Source: an uncultured Saprospiraceae bacterium (lineage in GTDB: Bacteria; Bacteroidota; Bacteroidia; Chitinophagales; Saprospiraceae). From it: 64,000 bases of DNA. The stretch covers positions 24,077 through 88,076 of the forward strand of contig CALDGQ010000057.1 in assembly GCA_937941765.1 (NCBI GenBank). Direction: 5' to 3'. How positions within the stretch are numbered: position 1 is the first letter of the stretch; every line of letters begins with the position of its first letter. Below, piece by piece: positions 41,307-50,518 of the stretch. Both the position numbers and the translations under genes were made by a program. Below the pieces are notes generated by a model. That model had not been told where the DNA came from and did no database searches. It was given only the letters and a program-made list of their open reading frames with translations.

Positions 41307-44300
41307 TTAATCAATTTTAAGAATTCTGTGGGTTGTACTTTTCTTTTGAATTTTGGCTTTTTCATTGACAATATTCAAGTAGTAGTATCCAGCAGATAGT
41401 TTTGAAATATCAAGATTTACGTCATTTTGACCTTTAAATAGCTCATGTGAAGCATGCATGATTACACGTCCTTGACTATCACTAATCATCAAATTAGTCA
41501 TTCCTGATACTTTCGATTCAATCGTTGCAGTTACATTGTTAGTAGCTGGTACTGGGTATAACATTCCTATCGTTGCATTCGCTTTCAATTCAGTGCTTTC
41601 AGCAGTATCGTTTCCAGCTCTTGACAATACAGATTCATCTTCATTTGCAAAGTAAATTGCAGATGCACCTGCGAATGGTAGGTTGTAAAATGGTAGTTGA
41701 TTTCCTGAAGTAGTAGGCATTGTGAAACCAATCACACGTCCACCTTCATTCTTTCTTTCTGCTACATAAATCTTGTTACTTGTTTTGTCATAAGCAACGT
41801 CAACCGGATTTCCTAAAAATGTGTTTGAACCTGCGATAACCAATTGTTCAGCCATTGTTACGGTACCATCTGCACTTGCAGCCTGGAAATTATTAATAAC
41901 AGAAACTGCTCCATCTGTACCACTAGCAGCATCACCTACATCAGTTAAAAACATAATGTCAGCGTCAACATCATAAGTAATACCGTGTGTTCTAACAATA
42001 CCGTCAATTGTAACAATAGAGTTCGGTTGGATCATTCCTTCAGACAATGAATAGAAATCATCAAATATTGCTAATTGATCAGAGTTATCGATGATTGCGA
42101 ATACTGAGTTTCCTTGTGTGTGAATTCCCCATAAGTTGAAATCAACATCATGTGTTTTAACCAATGACACGCCACCACTTTCTCTCAAATAAAGTAATAA
42201 TTTGTTTTGGTTGCCATTTGCATCGTTCGCATCTTGAGCGACCAAAATCCAGTTTCCATTTACAGCGATTTCTCTTCCATTGATAAAGTCACTAGTTGAA
42301 GTAAGCATTACGTTTGGAGTATTTCCAGCACTTAATGCAAAGTTCACTTGGTCATAAATATTGATCACATTATCTGTTCTGTTCAACTGTATCATCATGT
42401 CATTTGCTCTATTGTAAGCGATTCCATCAGCGTCCATTCCAGCTACATCAAATGCATTCATCGAAATAGCACCATCATCAAATAGATTAAATACACCTGC
42501 TTTACCTTGTGTGTTTGAAGAAACGAATAGTTGTCCATTTCCAGCACCACCGTTTCCACCAATGTTGATTGTCAAAGAAGCTTCATCATCTTCTTGAGGT
42601 GTAATTCCAGTGTTATTACCTGGTGCACTATCAACATCTTCTTGGTCTTGCGCCATTACTTGTACAAAGCTGGTTGCCGTACTCACTTGATCCAATGTAA
42701 ATAATGTCATGATTAAAGTTGCACTTTCTCCAGCACCAAGAGATGGAATCATCCAACGTCCTGTGAATAAATCATATTCTCCAACTGAAGAAGCTGCATT
42801 TGTGTATACTAATCCTGTAGGAACTCCTGCAGAAATACTGATTCCTGTAGCGTTCGTGTCTCCATTGTTAGTAACAGTAAGTGTATAATCTACTTCTTGG
42901 TATTGTCCATATGAAGTATTCGGAGTAGAGATTGCTAATTCTAAATCAACGCCCATTTCTCCACCACCACCTGGTCCTTCAACTGGTGTGAAAATTTGAC
43001 CACTACAGTTTCCAGTACCTGAAAAAGGAAGTGCTAAGTATGGGAATGTTGGGCGGAAAGCAACATCATTTGTTTCAACTCCAGTAGTGTAAGATAATAC
43101 ATCGATTAAATCTTGAGATACTGGATTCGCACCATCAAAATCATCATACCAAAGTCCAACTGCTGCTAATACGATACCACCAACTGCTTGTAATTCTATT
43201 CTTGTAACATCATCTTCCAAACGACGACCATTAGGGAATCCGTCCATGTTTGGAATAAATTGTAAGTCTGCATTTGAAGCATACGTAGGATCTGTCAATC
43301 CTAGAACTGCTGCATTTACAATTCCTAAAGCACTGAATGCTTCATCATCACGGCTAGTAACTGGAACTGCCATATTTAATCTTAACATGTCACCTCCGTT
43401 TGGAAGGAAGTTGTTGATAAATGGCTTTCCTGCAGCCAATGGGTTTCCTTCTTTTCCTGTAGCTAATTGGTAAGGGATTACGTTTGGAACACCTGTATGA
43501 AATGCTGGCCAAAGGTCAACAGAACGTGGCATACCTGGACCAGGTAACAATAAAGTTCCGAATACTGCATCATCTAGTGCGGTTCCAGCTACTGCGTCCG
43601 TTCCTTTTAATCCATATAGTCCATCACCTCCATTTGAAAAATCAAATGAACCTAACGCTGCTTTTTGAATTCTCAATTGAGCAAATGCAGGTACTGCTGA
43701 TCCAAACTGATCATCATCCATGTAAAGTGCTAATTCAGGATTGAAGAAAAATCCGTCCATAGTTGTTTCAGAAATTTCATCATAAGGAGTGATTGAATTC
43801 CAGTAATCTTTTGAACCGATTGGAATAACTGCCTCATTTGTTAAAGGCATTCCGATACGAGAAACTTGTACCCAGTTCCCAGAATTTTCGATACCATCAG
43901 GAGTAAATGTTCTTACTGCTTGACGACTTGCAGAAGCCCAAACACCAATTACATAATCCGGATCTAATATATTTGAAGGAGTTGCTGGAGCACCTGCTTT
44001 TAATAACATTGAAATTGGAACTTGGATAGCGATTGTACTTACATTGTAACAAGCTAATCCATCTCTTGGATCTTCTCCTTGACGAGATGCATTTCCTAAA
44101 TCAAAAATTCCACCTAAGTCAGCAAAGAATGGATCATCAACAGGTCCTGCAAATACTTTTTCACCAGCTCCTGTAGTATTGATAGCTCCAGCCATTAAAG
44201 CTTCGTAGGTTGTTCCTAATCCTGCACCTGACTCGATAGATCTTGGTCCTATATTGTTAGGAGGAACTATACCATCTTGGATTACTGTTGTGAATGTTGC

Positions 44301-44726
44301 ACCACCATCCATACTTCTTTCCATTGTATAGGTGGTTTTTAAATTTTGCTTACCCAAACGAATATTGAAAAATGTAGTTGGGTCTTCATTGATTTGAGAA
44401 AAAGTGAAACGGTAAATAATTTCATCACCAGGAACACTTGCATCGTTGTCAATGTGAATTTCGTAGCGAACATCTGTTCCGAAAGTCGCATAATTTGGAC
44501 CACCATGTGGCAATTGCATCGGGATATAGTTTGCAATAATTGTTACGGTGTTTGGATCATCTGGGCTTCTAAAAGCGTAGAGATCGGTGTTATCTGCCAA
44601 TGGATCATTAGCAATTAAAGGAGCTTCGCGGTGACTGGTTGCGAAGATGTTGGAAGCGCAGAACAAAAACATGGTTCCTAGCACAATCCATTTTTGTAAA
44701 TGTGTTGTTATTTTATTTTGTAACAT
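41307..44726 (-). CDS. DUF4331 / DUF11 / beta-propeller T9SS surface protein
   Basis: 1139 residues. Signal peptide about 1-30, then a DUF4331 domain (about 30-570) opening with SHREAPLIANDPLADNTDLYAFRSPDD, the family's conserved start. About 595-715 is a DUF11/CARDB-like segment (VDLELAISTPNTSYGQYQEVDYTLTVTNNGD). About 735-1050 has repeated strand units like a beta-propeller with YVAERKNEGGRVIGF. A T9SS sorting domain (about 1065-1139) ends in a basic STTHRILKID. It lies downstream of the TPR lipoprotein gene on the same strand and opposite a sigma/anti-sigma operon, which is its likely control. DUF4331 has no established function. Confidence 0.9.
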   Translation of the reverse strand: MLQNKITTHLQKWIVLGTMFLFCASNIFATSHREAPLIANDPLADNTDLYAFRSPDDPNTVTIIANYIPMQLPHGGPNYATFGTDVRYEIHIDNDASVPGDEIIYRFTFSQINEDPTTFFNIRLGKQNLKTTYTMERSMDGGATFTTVIQDGIVPPNNIGPRSIESGAGLGTTYEALMAGAINTTGAGEKVFAGPVDDPFFADLGGIFDLGNASRQGEDPRDGLACYNVSTIAIQVPISMLLKAGAPATPSNILDPDYVIGVWASASRQAVRTFTPDGIENSGNWVQVSRIGMPLTNEAVIPIGSKDYWNSITPYDEISETTMDGFFFNPELALYMDDDQFGSAVPAFAQLRIQKAALGSFDFSNGGDGLYGLKGTDAVAGTALDDAVFGTLLLPGPGMPRSVDLWPAFHTGVPNVIPYQLATGKEGNPLAAGKPFINNFLPNGGDMLRLNMAVPVTSRDDEAFSALGIVNAAVLGLTDPTYASNADLQFIPNMDGFPNGRRLEDDVTRIELQAVGGIVLAAVGLWYDDFDGANPVSQDLIDVLSYTTGVETNDVAFRPTFPYLALPFSGTGNCSGQIFTPVEGPGGGGEMGVDLELAISTPNTSYGQYQEVDYTLTVTNNGDTNATGISISAGVPTGLVYTNAASSVGEYDLFTGRWMIPSLGAGESATLIMTLFTLDQVSTATSFVQVMAQDQEDVDSAPGNNTGITPQEDDEASLTINIGGNGGAGNGQLFVSSNTQGKAGVFNLFDDGAISMNAFDVAGMDADGIAYNRANDMMIQLNRTDNVINIYDQVNFALSAGNTPNVMLTSTSDFINGREIAVNGNWILVAQDANDANGNQNKLLLYLRESGGVSLVKTHDVDFNLWGIHTQGNSVFAIIDNSDQLAIFDDFYSLSEGMIQPNSIVTIDGIVRTHGITYDVDADIMFLTDVGDAASGTDGAVSVINNFQAASADGTVTMAEQLVIAGSNTFLGNPVDVAYDKTSNKIYVAERKNEGGRVIGFTMPTTSGNQLPFYNLPFAGASAIYFANEDESVLSRAGNDTAESTELKANATIGMLYPVPATNNVTATIESKVSGMTNLMISDSQGRVIMHASHELFKGQNDVNLDISKLSAGYYYLNIVNEKAKIQKKSTTHRILKID

Positions 44727-44957
44727 ATTAATTAGTTAATTAAAAAATTAAATAAAAAGTTGTAAAAAGGTATGGGAGTGTTGTTTCCCGATAATACATT
44801 GTCGAGTGGTAATCGTTTGCAGTTAAAATTGTTGGTATTGAAATCAATTAGATGGAGATTCCAGCTAGATGATTTTAGTCGCTATGTAGTATTATGAAAG
44901 TCGTTCCCTTCCTACGTATTTGTAAAATCTGGTTTGGGAGTATGTATATCCGTAGAA

Positions 44958-46217
44958 TTAGAAGACTGTATTACTTTTGTTTTTGGTTGGAGCCATTGCT
45001 AATTGTTCTTTTAAGTTTTCAATATCAGGGTTTTTAGAATTTGTTCGGATGGCCTCTTTAAAGTATTTTTTACTCTTTACTGAATCACCCATTTTGTAAT
45101 ATATTTTAGCCAACATTTTATTTACATCGATGTTAACTGGGCGTTTTTCATGTTCAAGCAATGTGAATTCTAGCGCTTTAGTATAATCCTTTGTAATTCT
45201 CAAGTGAATATCCGCATATTCCAAATTCATGTTATGGCCGCTATCAACATCATCTTGGAGCATTACAAAAATTTCATCCATTGTTTTTTTGTATTCTTCT
45301 GGTCTATCTGTCTTTTGATATAGTTCAGCTAGTTGAACATAAAAGCTAAATTCAGGGATAATAGCAGTTGCTTCATTGAGTAGTTTTTCAGCAGCTTTGT
45401 AATTTTCTTGTTGTAATTCGATGCCAGCTAGTGCACCGATTGCGAAGGGATAATTTTCACGTTCTGCCAATGTCAATTGATATTCTTTTTTGGCTGCTTC
45501 CAATTTTCCATAAGTTTCATAGATATTACCTAATGTCAATCTAGTCCACGCGCTCTGTTCCAACCCTGGATATCCTGCTTTTACAGCCATCTTCATTGCA
45601 TCAATAGATCCTTCAATATCACCATGAATTTCTCTCAAATAAGAAATACGTGCATAAGATCTTAAATCAGGACGAATGCTGACCATCTTATCTGCAGTCA
45701 ATACTGCTTCTTCGTATTTTCCTAACTCTACTAATGCATCGGTTAAGGTTCCATAAATTTGAGCATTGTAAGGATTGATTTTAATTGCTTTTTGACTGCA
45801 TAACAATGCATTTTCGAAATCGTGTTGTGATAACAAAACGGATGATTTTAGGGAAAGTGCTTGAAAAAGAATATCCTGAGAAATATCCTTTCTGTTTAAA
45901 AGTTCATCAATGATTTGTAATGCCCCCGGATAATAGTGACCATGTTCACCAGTAACTCTCGCTTCGAGGATACAAACTTCAGTTAGCTTTAGATAACTTT
46001 CTAAATCAACTTTATCGCTTGTTAAGTTTTGTACAGAAGCAGCATAAGTGTTTTGAACTGCATCCCATTCTTTACCATTTTGAAGTAAAGTAGGGCGTTC
46101 CAATAATGCTGGATACTGACTGATTTGAGTGGTGTCCGTATTTGGATGGTCGCTTGAATTACATGAAAATAAAACAGTGAATCCGAATAGGATAAAGAGT
46201 TGAATAATACTTTTCAT
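44958..46217 (-). CDS. Tetratricopeptide-repeat lipoprotein
   Basis: 419 residues; lipoprotein signal ending TVLFSC. From about residue 75 to 410 at least seven TPR units are visible, e.g. ALSLKSSVLLSQHDFENALLCSQKAIKINPYNAQIYGTLTDALVELGKYEEAVLTADKMVSIRP. The last unit is KMLAKIYYKMGDSVKSKKYFKEAIRTNSKNPD. TPRs form scaffolds for protein contacts; here it sits on a membrane surface. It is transcribed towards the DUF4331 gene (231 bp gap) and divergently from the sigma factor. Confidence 0.9.
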   Translation of the reverse strand: MKSIIQLFILFGFTVLFSCNSSDHPNTDTTQISQYPALLERPTLLQNGKEWDAVQNTYAASVQNLTSDKVDLESYLKLTEVCILEARVTGEHGHYYPGALQIIDELLNRKDISQDILFQALSLKSSVLLSQHDFENALLCSQKAIKINPYNAQIYGTLTDALVELGKYEEAVLTADKMVSIRPDLRSYARISYLREIHGDIEGSIDAMKMAVKAGYPGLEQSAWTRLTLGNIYETYGKLEAAKKEYQLTLAERENYPFAIGALAGIELQQENYKAAEKLLNEATAIIPEFSFYVQLAELYQKTDRPEEYKKTMDEIFVMLQDDVDSGHNMNLEYADIHLRITKDYTKALEFTLLEHEKRPVNIDVNKMLAKIYYKMGDSVKSKKYFKEAIRTNSKNPDIENLKEQLAMAPTKNKSNTVF

Positions 46218-46552
46218 AATTAAAAAATTTAGTGGTTTGTCAAAATGTCATTTTGTAAATGACTGCCTAATGTGATTATCTACGAGAAAGAAATTATAAT
46301 CGGTTTTTAGAATTCTATTTTTTATTTTTTAAATAGGCTGAATGTGGTTCAAACTAATTTCCATACTTAATAAGAACCATCATTCAGCACCAACTAAAAC
46401 CTCTCTTTAGCTTTGTGCATGCTTTCGCGCTACATTATCACATACGATAGAATAGATCTAGGTGGTTTTTTAATATTTAATATTTTTCAATATTCTATTT
46501 TGGTAGGAAGGATTTTTAGTCCCTATTAAAAATAATGGATAATAAAATGAAC

Positions 46553-46568
46553 AATTCTGTACAGAATT
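46553..46568. promoter_or_regulatory. Perfect 16-bp palindrome before the ECF sigma gene
   Basis: AATTCTGTACAGAATT is an exact palindrome 36 bp upstream of the sigma factor start codon, in the 387-bp gap shared with the divergent TPR gene. It has the form of a dimeric repressor operator or an autoregulatory site. Confidence 0.55.
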
Positions 46569-46604
46569 AGCTAATAATCTATAAATTGGTCTTTGATTAT
46601 CAGC

Positions 46605-47216
46605 ATGGCAATTATAAATAAAAGGAATATCGATCGCGAAAATGAAATCATTACCTTATTAGGTAACGGTGACAAGCGAGCGATTTCATTGCTATACAAA
46701 CATTATTCTGGAGCGCTTTTTGGAATTATATCCAGAACCATATCTAATCCAGAGGTAGCTAGGGAAGTTTTACAAGATGTCTTTTTGAAAGTCTGGAAAA
46801 ACGCAGACAAGTACGATAAAAGTAAGGGTAGACTATTTACTTGGTTAGCACAAATCGCACGTAATTCAACAATTGATACTTTTAGATCTGGAAAATTTCA
46901 GCGCGATACGAAAACTGATGAGCTGGATGTTGCCGTAGCTAACAATACCACTACACTCAGTGAAAATATGAATGTCCAAGATTCAGGACTTCAATCACTG
47001 GTTATTCAATTAGATGAAAAATATCGAGTGATAATTGAGTACATTTATTTTAAAGGTTATAGCCAATCAGAAGCGGCAAAAGAATTGAACATTCCGATTG
47101 GTACCTTAAAAACCAGAACAAGAGCTGCTATAAAGGAATTAAGAAAATCTCTAGGCAAAGAACTATTTACCATTGGAAGTCTATTAACACTTTTTATGGA
47201 ATCTCAAGTTTTGTGA
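46605..47216 (+). CDS. ECF-type RNA polymerase sigma factor
   Basis: The ATG at 46605 (203 residues) is preferred to the in-frame TTG at 46593. Region 2 is visible in LYKHYSGALFGIISRTISNPEVAREVLQDVFLKVWKNADKYDKSKGRLFTWLAQIARNSTIDTFRSG, and region 4 in YRVIIEYIYFKGYSQSEAAKELNIPIGTLKTRTRAAIKELRKSL. It is followed 16 bp later by an RskA-like anti-sigma gene, the standard arrangement. A perfect palindrome lies just upstream. Targets probably include the neighbouring surface-protein genes; this is inference. Confidence 0.95.
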   Translation: MAIINKRNIDRENEIITLLGNGDKRAISLLYKHYSGALFGIISRTISNPEVAREVLQDVFLKVWKNADKYDKSKGRLFTWLAQIARNSTIDTFRSGKFQRDTKTDELDVAVANNTTTLSENMNVQDSGLQSLVIQLDEKYRVIIEYIYFKGYSQSEAAKELNIPIGTLKTRTRAAIKELRKSLGKELFTIGSLLTLFMESQVL

Positions 47217-47232
47217 TAGAAATTATATTATC

Positions 47233-48063
47233 GTGGAAATAAAAAAATACATATCATCAGGAATTTTGGAACAATATGTTCTAGGTGACTTAGATTCACA
47301 GCAACGACAAGAAGTTGAATCCTACGCGAATCAGTACCCAGAGATTCAATCCGAAATTGAAGCAATTGAAGATGCCTTGGAGTATGTTGCACAAGCTGCT
47401 GCTGTAACACCTCCTCCTGGATTGGGGTTGCGTATTTTAGATAGCATTGAAGATAAAGATCCGACTCCGCCATCTGCGCCTCAAGAATCTACTCCTTCAA
47501 ATCCTGCAAGGTCAACTGTACAAGTCCCAGATGGTGAACCTAGATCGAATCCTTTTAGAGGTCTTTCTTTGCTTGCAGGAATACTGTTATTGGGGTCATT
47601 AATTTGGGGTTATATGCAGTATAAAAAAGGTACGCAGCATAAAAAAGCCTTGATTGAAATGACCCAGAACTATAATCTCTTAGAAAATGATTGCGCCAGA
47701 TTAAAAACAAATGCAACACATATCGCTTTCCTAAAGGATGCTAATACGACACCGATACTAATGGCAGGAACAGATAGATCTCCAGAATCATCGGCAACTG
47801 TATTCTGGAATAAAGAAAAGAAAAAGGCTTATTTAGATACTGAACGTATGCCTTCCGTTCCTTCAGGAAAACAATACCAGCTTTGGGCAATTGTTGAGGG
47901 GAAACCAGTTGATATGGGTGTATTTGATCCTATCACCGACAATACCATATTAATTGAGATACCATTCATAGAGACACCTCAAGCTTTTGCAGTTACATTA
48001 GAAAAAGAAGGAGGAAATCCGACTCCTACGATGGAAGAAATGCATGTCTTAGGAGAAGTTTAA
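47233..48063 (+). CDS. RskA-like transmembrane anti-sigma factor
   Basis: 276 residues with a GTG start, 16 bp after the sigma stop. The N-terminal cytoplasmic anti-sigma region (ISSGILEQYVLGDLDSQQRQEVESYANQYPEIQSEIEAIEDALE) binds the sigma factor. A Pro/Ser-rich linker leads to one membrane helix (about 113-131, LSLLAGILLLGSLIWGYMQY). The periplasmic C-terminal RskA domain has DTERMPSVPSGKQYQLWAIVEGKPVDMGVFDP and AFAVTLEKEGGNPTPT. These are classic family blocks. Release probably needs proteolysis of this protein. Confidence 0.95.
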   Translation: MEIKKYISSGILEQYVLGDLDSQQRQEVESYANQYPEIQSEIEAIEDALEYVAQAAAVTPPPGLGLRILDSIEDKDPTPPSAPQESTPSNPARSTVQVPDGEPRSNPFRGLSLLAGILLLGSLIWGYMQYKKGTQHKKALIEMTQNYNLLENDCARLKTNATHIAFLKDANTTPILMAGTDRSPESSATVFWNKEKKKAYLDTERMPSVPSGKQYQLWAIVEGKPVDMGVFDPITDNTILIEIPFIETPQAFAVTLEKEGGNPTPTMEEMHVLGEV

Positions 48064-48227
48064 TTCTCTTCCTTAAATTCTATCAGCTAATCAATCTATT
48101 CATACTTTCCTCATAATAAGTTACTTTTCATTTTAATTTATATAGAGTTTAAAAAAACTCATTGTTTAATAAATCCGAATAGGATCATGGTCTCGTATGT
48201 CCTAATAAATAAACAATTAAATTAAAA

Positions 48228-49220
48228 ATGAAAAATTTTAAAAAATTCTCAACAACCAATTTTACTGTAAGTTTCTTTGCATTATTCTTATTCGTAGCCT
48301 GCTGTACTTCATGTGGCAGTGATGACGACATCCCTCCCGTAGACCTTAAATCAAGTTCTTATGAGTATCAATTACATAATGGTCAAACGGTAGAAAGTGC
48401 GCCATATGCAGGTACACACAATGATGATTACATGGTAACGATGGATCTAGAAGAATTAGAAAATGGTAATACAAAAATTACCATGAATTTAATGAATACA
48501 GTTAATGGAGCGACTTATGCTTTGCATGCACACGATGTTGCTGATCCTGCAACTACTCCTAATGGTACTCCATATATTGAGTCTCCAAATGCAAATATCT
48601 TTGCACAAATGGTTCAAGGTAATGGTGGTACAGTAAGTGTCAGTCAAGAAGCGAATATTTCGTATTTCGATTTGACAAGTACTTATGATGGATTTTTCGT
48701 TTCACATGATCCTTTACAAGATGTCAGTACTACTGATATTTCGACCTATCTAGTTGTTGGTGCATTTGCAAGAACGCAAACCACTACTAATTATGATGCG
48801 ACTACTTTCAATTATGATTTTAATTCAGGTCAAGTTGCTGCTACTTTCTTATATACAGGAACACATCCTAGTGATGTTTCTGCAACCATTAGAGTAGCTG
48901 AATTAGCTGCAGGTAGTAGAATTACAGTTACTATAAACAACACTTTAGATGGAGAAACTTACCATACACATGCACATGATATGGCCGATCCATTGACAAC
49001 TCCTAACAATACTCCTTACAATGAAACACCAAATGGTGAAGTCTACGCAGGAGCGTTAATGGGCAATGGTGGTAATGTAGCATTATCAAATATTTCATCA
49101 ATGAGTTATGATGAAATAACGACAATGTATGATGGGTTTTTCGTAGTTCACGATCCCCTTCAGGCGGTTTCAACAACTGATCCTACCACTTATATTGTAC
49201 TTGGAGTTTTTGCTAGATAA
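48228..49220 (+). CDS. Lipoprotein with two tandem CHRD-like repeats
   Basis: 330 residues; lipoprotein signal ending VACCTSCGSDDD. Two repeats of about 145 residues follow (about 40-180 and 185-330). Each has an EL-x-x-G...I-x-(M/V)-(N/T)-(L/I) strand, ATYALHAHDVADPATTPNGTPY versus ETYHTHAHDMADPLTTPNNTPY, GNGG, then TYDGFFVSHDPLQDVSTTD versus MYDGFFVVHDPLQAVSTTD and a final V-x-G-x-FAR. The H-x-H motif and two-repeat layout recall CHRD/SOD-like domains, but the match is not certain. It probably belongs to the sigma/anti-sigma operon's output. Confidence 0.75.
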   Translation: MKNFKKFSTTNFTVSFFALFLFVACCTSCGSDDDIPPVDLKSSSYEYQLHNGQTVESAPYAGTHNDDYMVTMDLEELENGNTKITMNLMNTVNGATYALHAHDVADPATTPNGTPYIESPNANIFAQMVQGNGGTVSVSQEANISYFDLTSTYDGFFVSHDPLQDVSTTDISTYLVVGAFARTQTTTNYDATTFNYDFNSGQVAATFLYTGTHPSDVSATIRVAELAAGSRITVTINNTLDGETYHTHAHDMADPLTTPNNTPYNETPNGEVYAGALMGNGGNVALSNISSMSYDEITTMYDGFFVVHDPLQAVSTTDPTTYIVLGVFAR

Positions 49221-49277
49221 TACAATGTAGTTGAGTATATCCCTCAAAACCGAGATTTAGAATGTTGGTTAATATAA

Positions 49278-49305
49278 GGCGCATCTATTTTATTATGGAT
49301 GCGCC
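49278..49305 (+). terminator. Hairpin after the duplicated lipoprotein gene
   Basis: GGCGCATC / GATGCGCC with a 12-nt loop, 57 bp after the stop codon. It is followed by AATTTTG rather than a long T-run, so termination is likely but not certain. Confidence 0.5.
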
Positions 49306-49583
49306 AATTTTGCTGCAACAAATACTTAGGTATACAATTAATTCGTTTAAAGATTAATAATGTAGTTTAAATGTTGTTCAAAGAAATAGGCCTATTTTTA
49401 CGGCTCTAAAATTTTTGAGATTCCGAAATCAACTTGTTTAAATATCTTCGTATCTAATTTTGTAGCAGTGAAATGTTTATTAATTATCAACCCCAAAATA
49501 TGTTGATATGAAAAAAATATTTTTCTTTTTCTGATCGATCCTTTTTCGTAAGGCATATCAATCCAATTTTTTTATACCATCGG

Positions 49584-49799
49584 ATGGTATCTGTTGAATC
49601 TTCTCATGGGTATATATTTTATTTTAAGGATGAAAGTAAGTTGTTAGAAAGTTTGACAATGTTTATAGTTGCTGAACAAAACTGTTGTCCGTTTTTTAGA
49701 TATAATATTTCTATTCTTCCAAATAAAAAAGGACTTGCTTTGGAAATAGCAGGACCCAAAGCGGCTAAGTTGATGATTCAAAATTTTATAGAAGAGTAG
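49584..49799 (+). CDS. Small cysteine-containing protein, possibly truncated
   Basis: 71 residues. The block GYIFYFKDESKLLESLTMFIVAEQNCCPFFRYNI resembles a short family often found near heavy-metal resistance genes, in which E-R-x-C-C-P-F is conserved. Family members usually have about 25-30 more residues at the N-terminus. Upstream, an in-frame stretch without a start codon runs back to 49512, and an overlapping ATG frame (MKKIFFFF-stop) begins at 49508. So the gene is either very short or has lost its 5' end. Product name unknown. Confidence 0.5.
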   Translation: MVSVESSHGYIFYFKDESKLLESLTMFIVAEQNCCPFFRYNISILPNKKGLALEIAGPKAAKLMIQNFIEE

Positions 49800-49845
49800 G
49801 GAGGTTTGAAATTAGATGATATGAAAAATATGGAAGCGGTTGAGT

Positions 49846-50073
49846 TTACAAAGCGTTAAATTCTTTTCTTTTATTATCAAACCAAGCCTTCATTTTTTCA
49901 GGAGATTTCATTAATTCTTGCATAGCATTCATGGCCTCCAGGTGAGGTGCATCTTTTTTATGAAACATTTCAGTTCCGTGTTTTTTACTTAGTTCTGCGA
50001 TTTCTTCAAAAGTTTCAGCTTCGAATACTAAATCGCAAGCACCTCCCAATTCTTTACAAGTCATTTTTTTCAT
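49846..50073 (-). CDS. DUF1059 small protein
   Basis: 75 residues. MTCKELGGACDLVFEAETFEEIAELSKKHGTEMF matches the DUF1059 start, including the conserved C-K-x-L-G-x-x-C pair. It continues EAMNAMQELMKSPEKMKAWFDNKRKEF. Cytosolic, function unknown. It has its own gene block, with a 445-bp gap before the next gene. Confidence 0.88.
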   Translation of the reverse strand: MKKMTCKELGGACDLVFEAETFEEIAELSKKHGTEMFHKKDAPHLEAMNAMQELMKSPEKMKAWFDNKRKEFNAL

Positions 50074-50518
50074 GGCTATTATTTTGATTTAAAAGTAGGG
50101 AATATTACTCAGATCGCAATAGTGATAAGTAAGATAGGCGACAAAAAGAATATCCGTTTGATTAATAATATTATTTCCTATTCTTTAGGAGTACAAAACC
50201 CAATTCACTATAAGGAATAGGAATTGGGCAAGTATTTAACGATCTAAAGTATTTAATTAAGCCAATTTTGTTGTGTTAAGTGGGGTTATACACAAAGTTA
50301 AGGTGTGCAAAAATTATTCAAACTAATCTTCACAGTAACAATAAAAAAGGGTAATTACATTAAATTAGAAAGTTGGTATACTCAAAATAAGAATAAAACC
50401 TTCAATTATCCAATACCCAAGATGGGTAGGTAGTCCAACAAATTTGCGTTAAGTGTTTTTTACATCTTTAAATTCGAGTATATTTATAATCCCAAAAAAT
50501 TAATAATCTTAAATATCA
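50074..50518. other. Intergenic region with two interlocking hairpins
   Basis: 445 bp without a coding ORF. At 50177-50228 two inverted repeats interlock: CCTATTC at 50177-50183 pairs with GAATAGG (50215-50221), and CCCAATTC (50199-50206) pairs with GAATTGGG (50221-50228), so they overlap and would make a pseudoknot-like or alternative structure. The remainder is AT-rich and presumably holds the promoter of the PAS-LuxR regulator gene. Confidence 0.45.
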
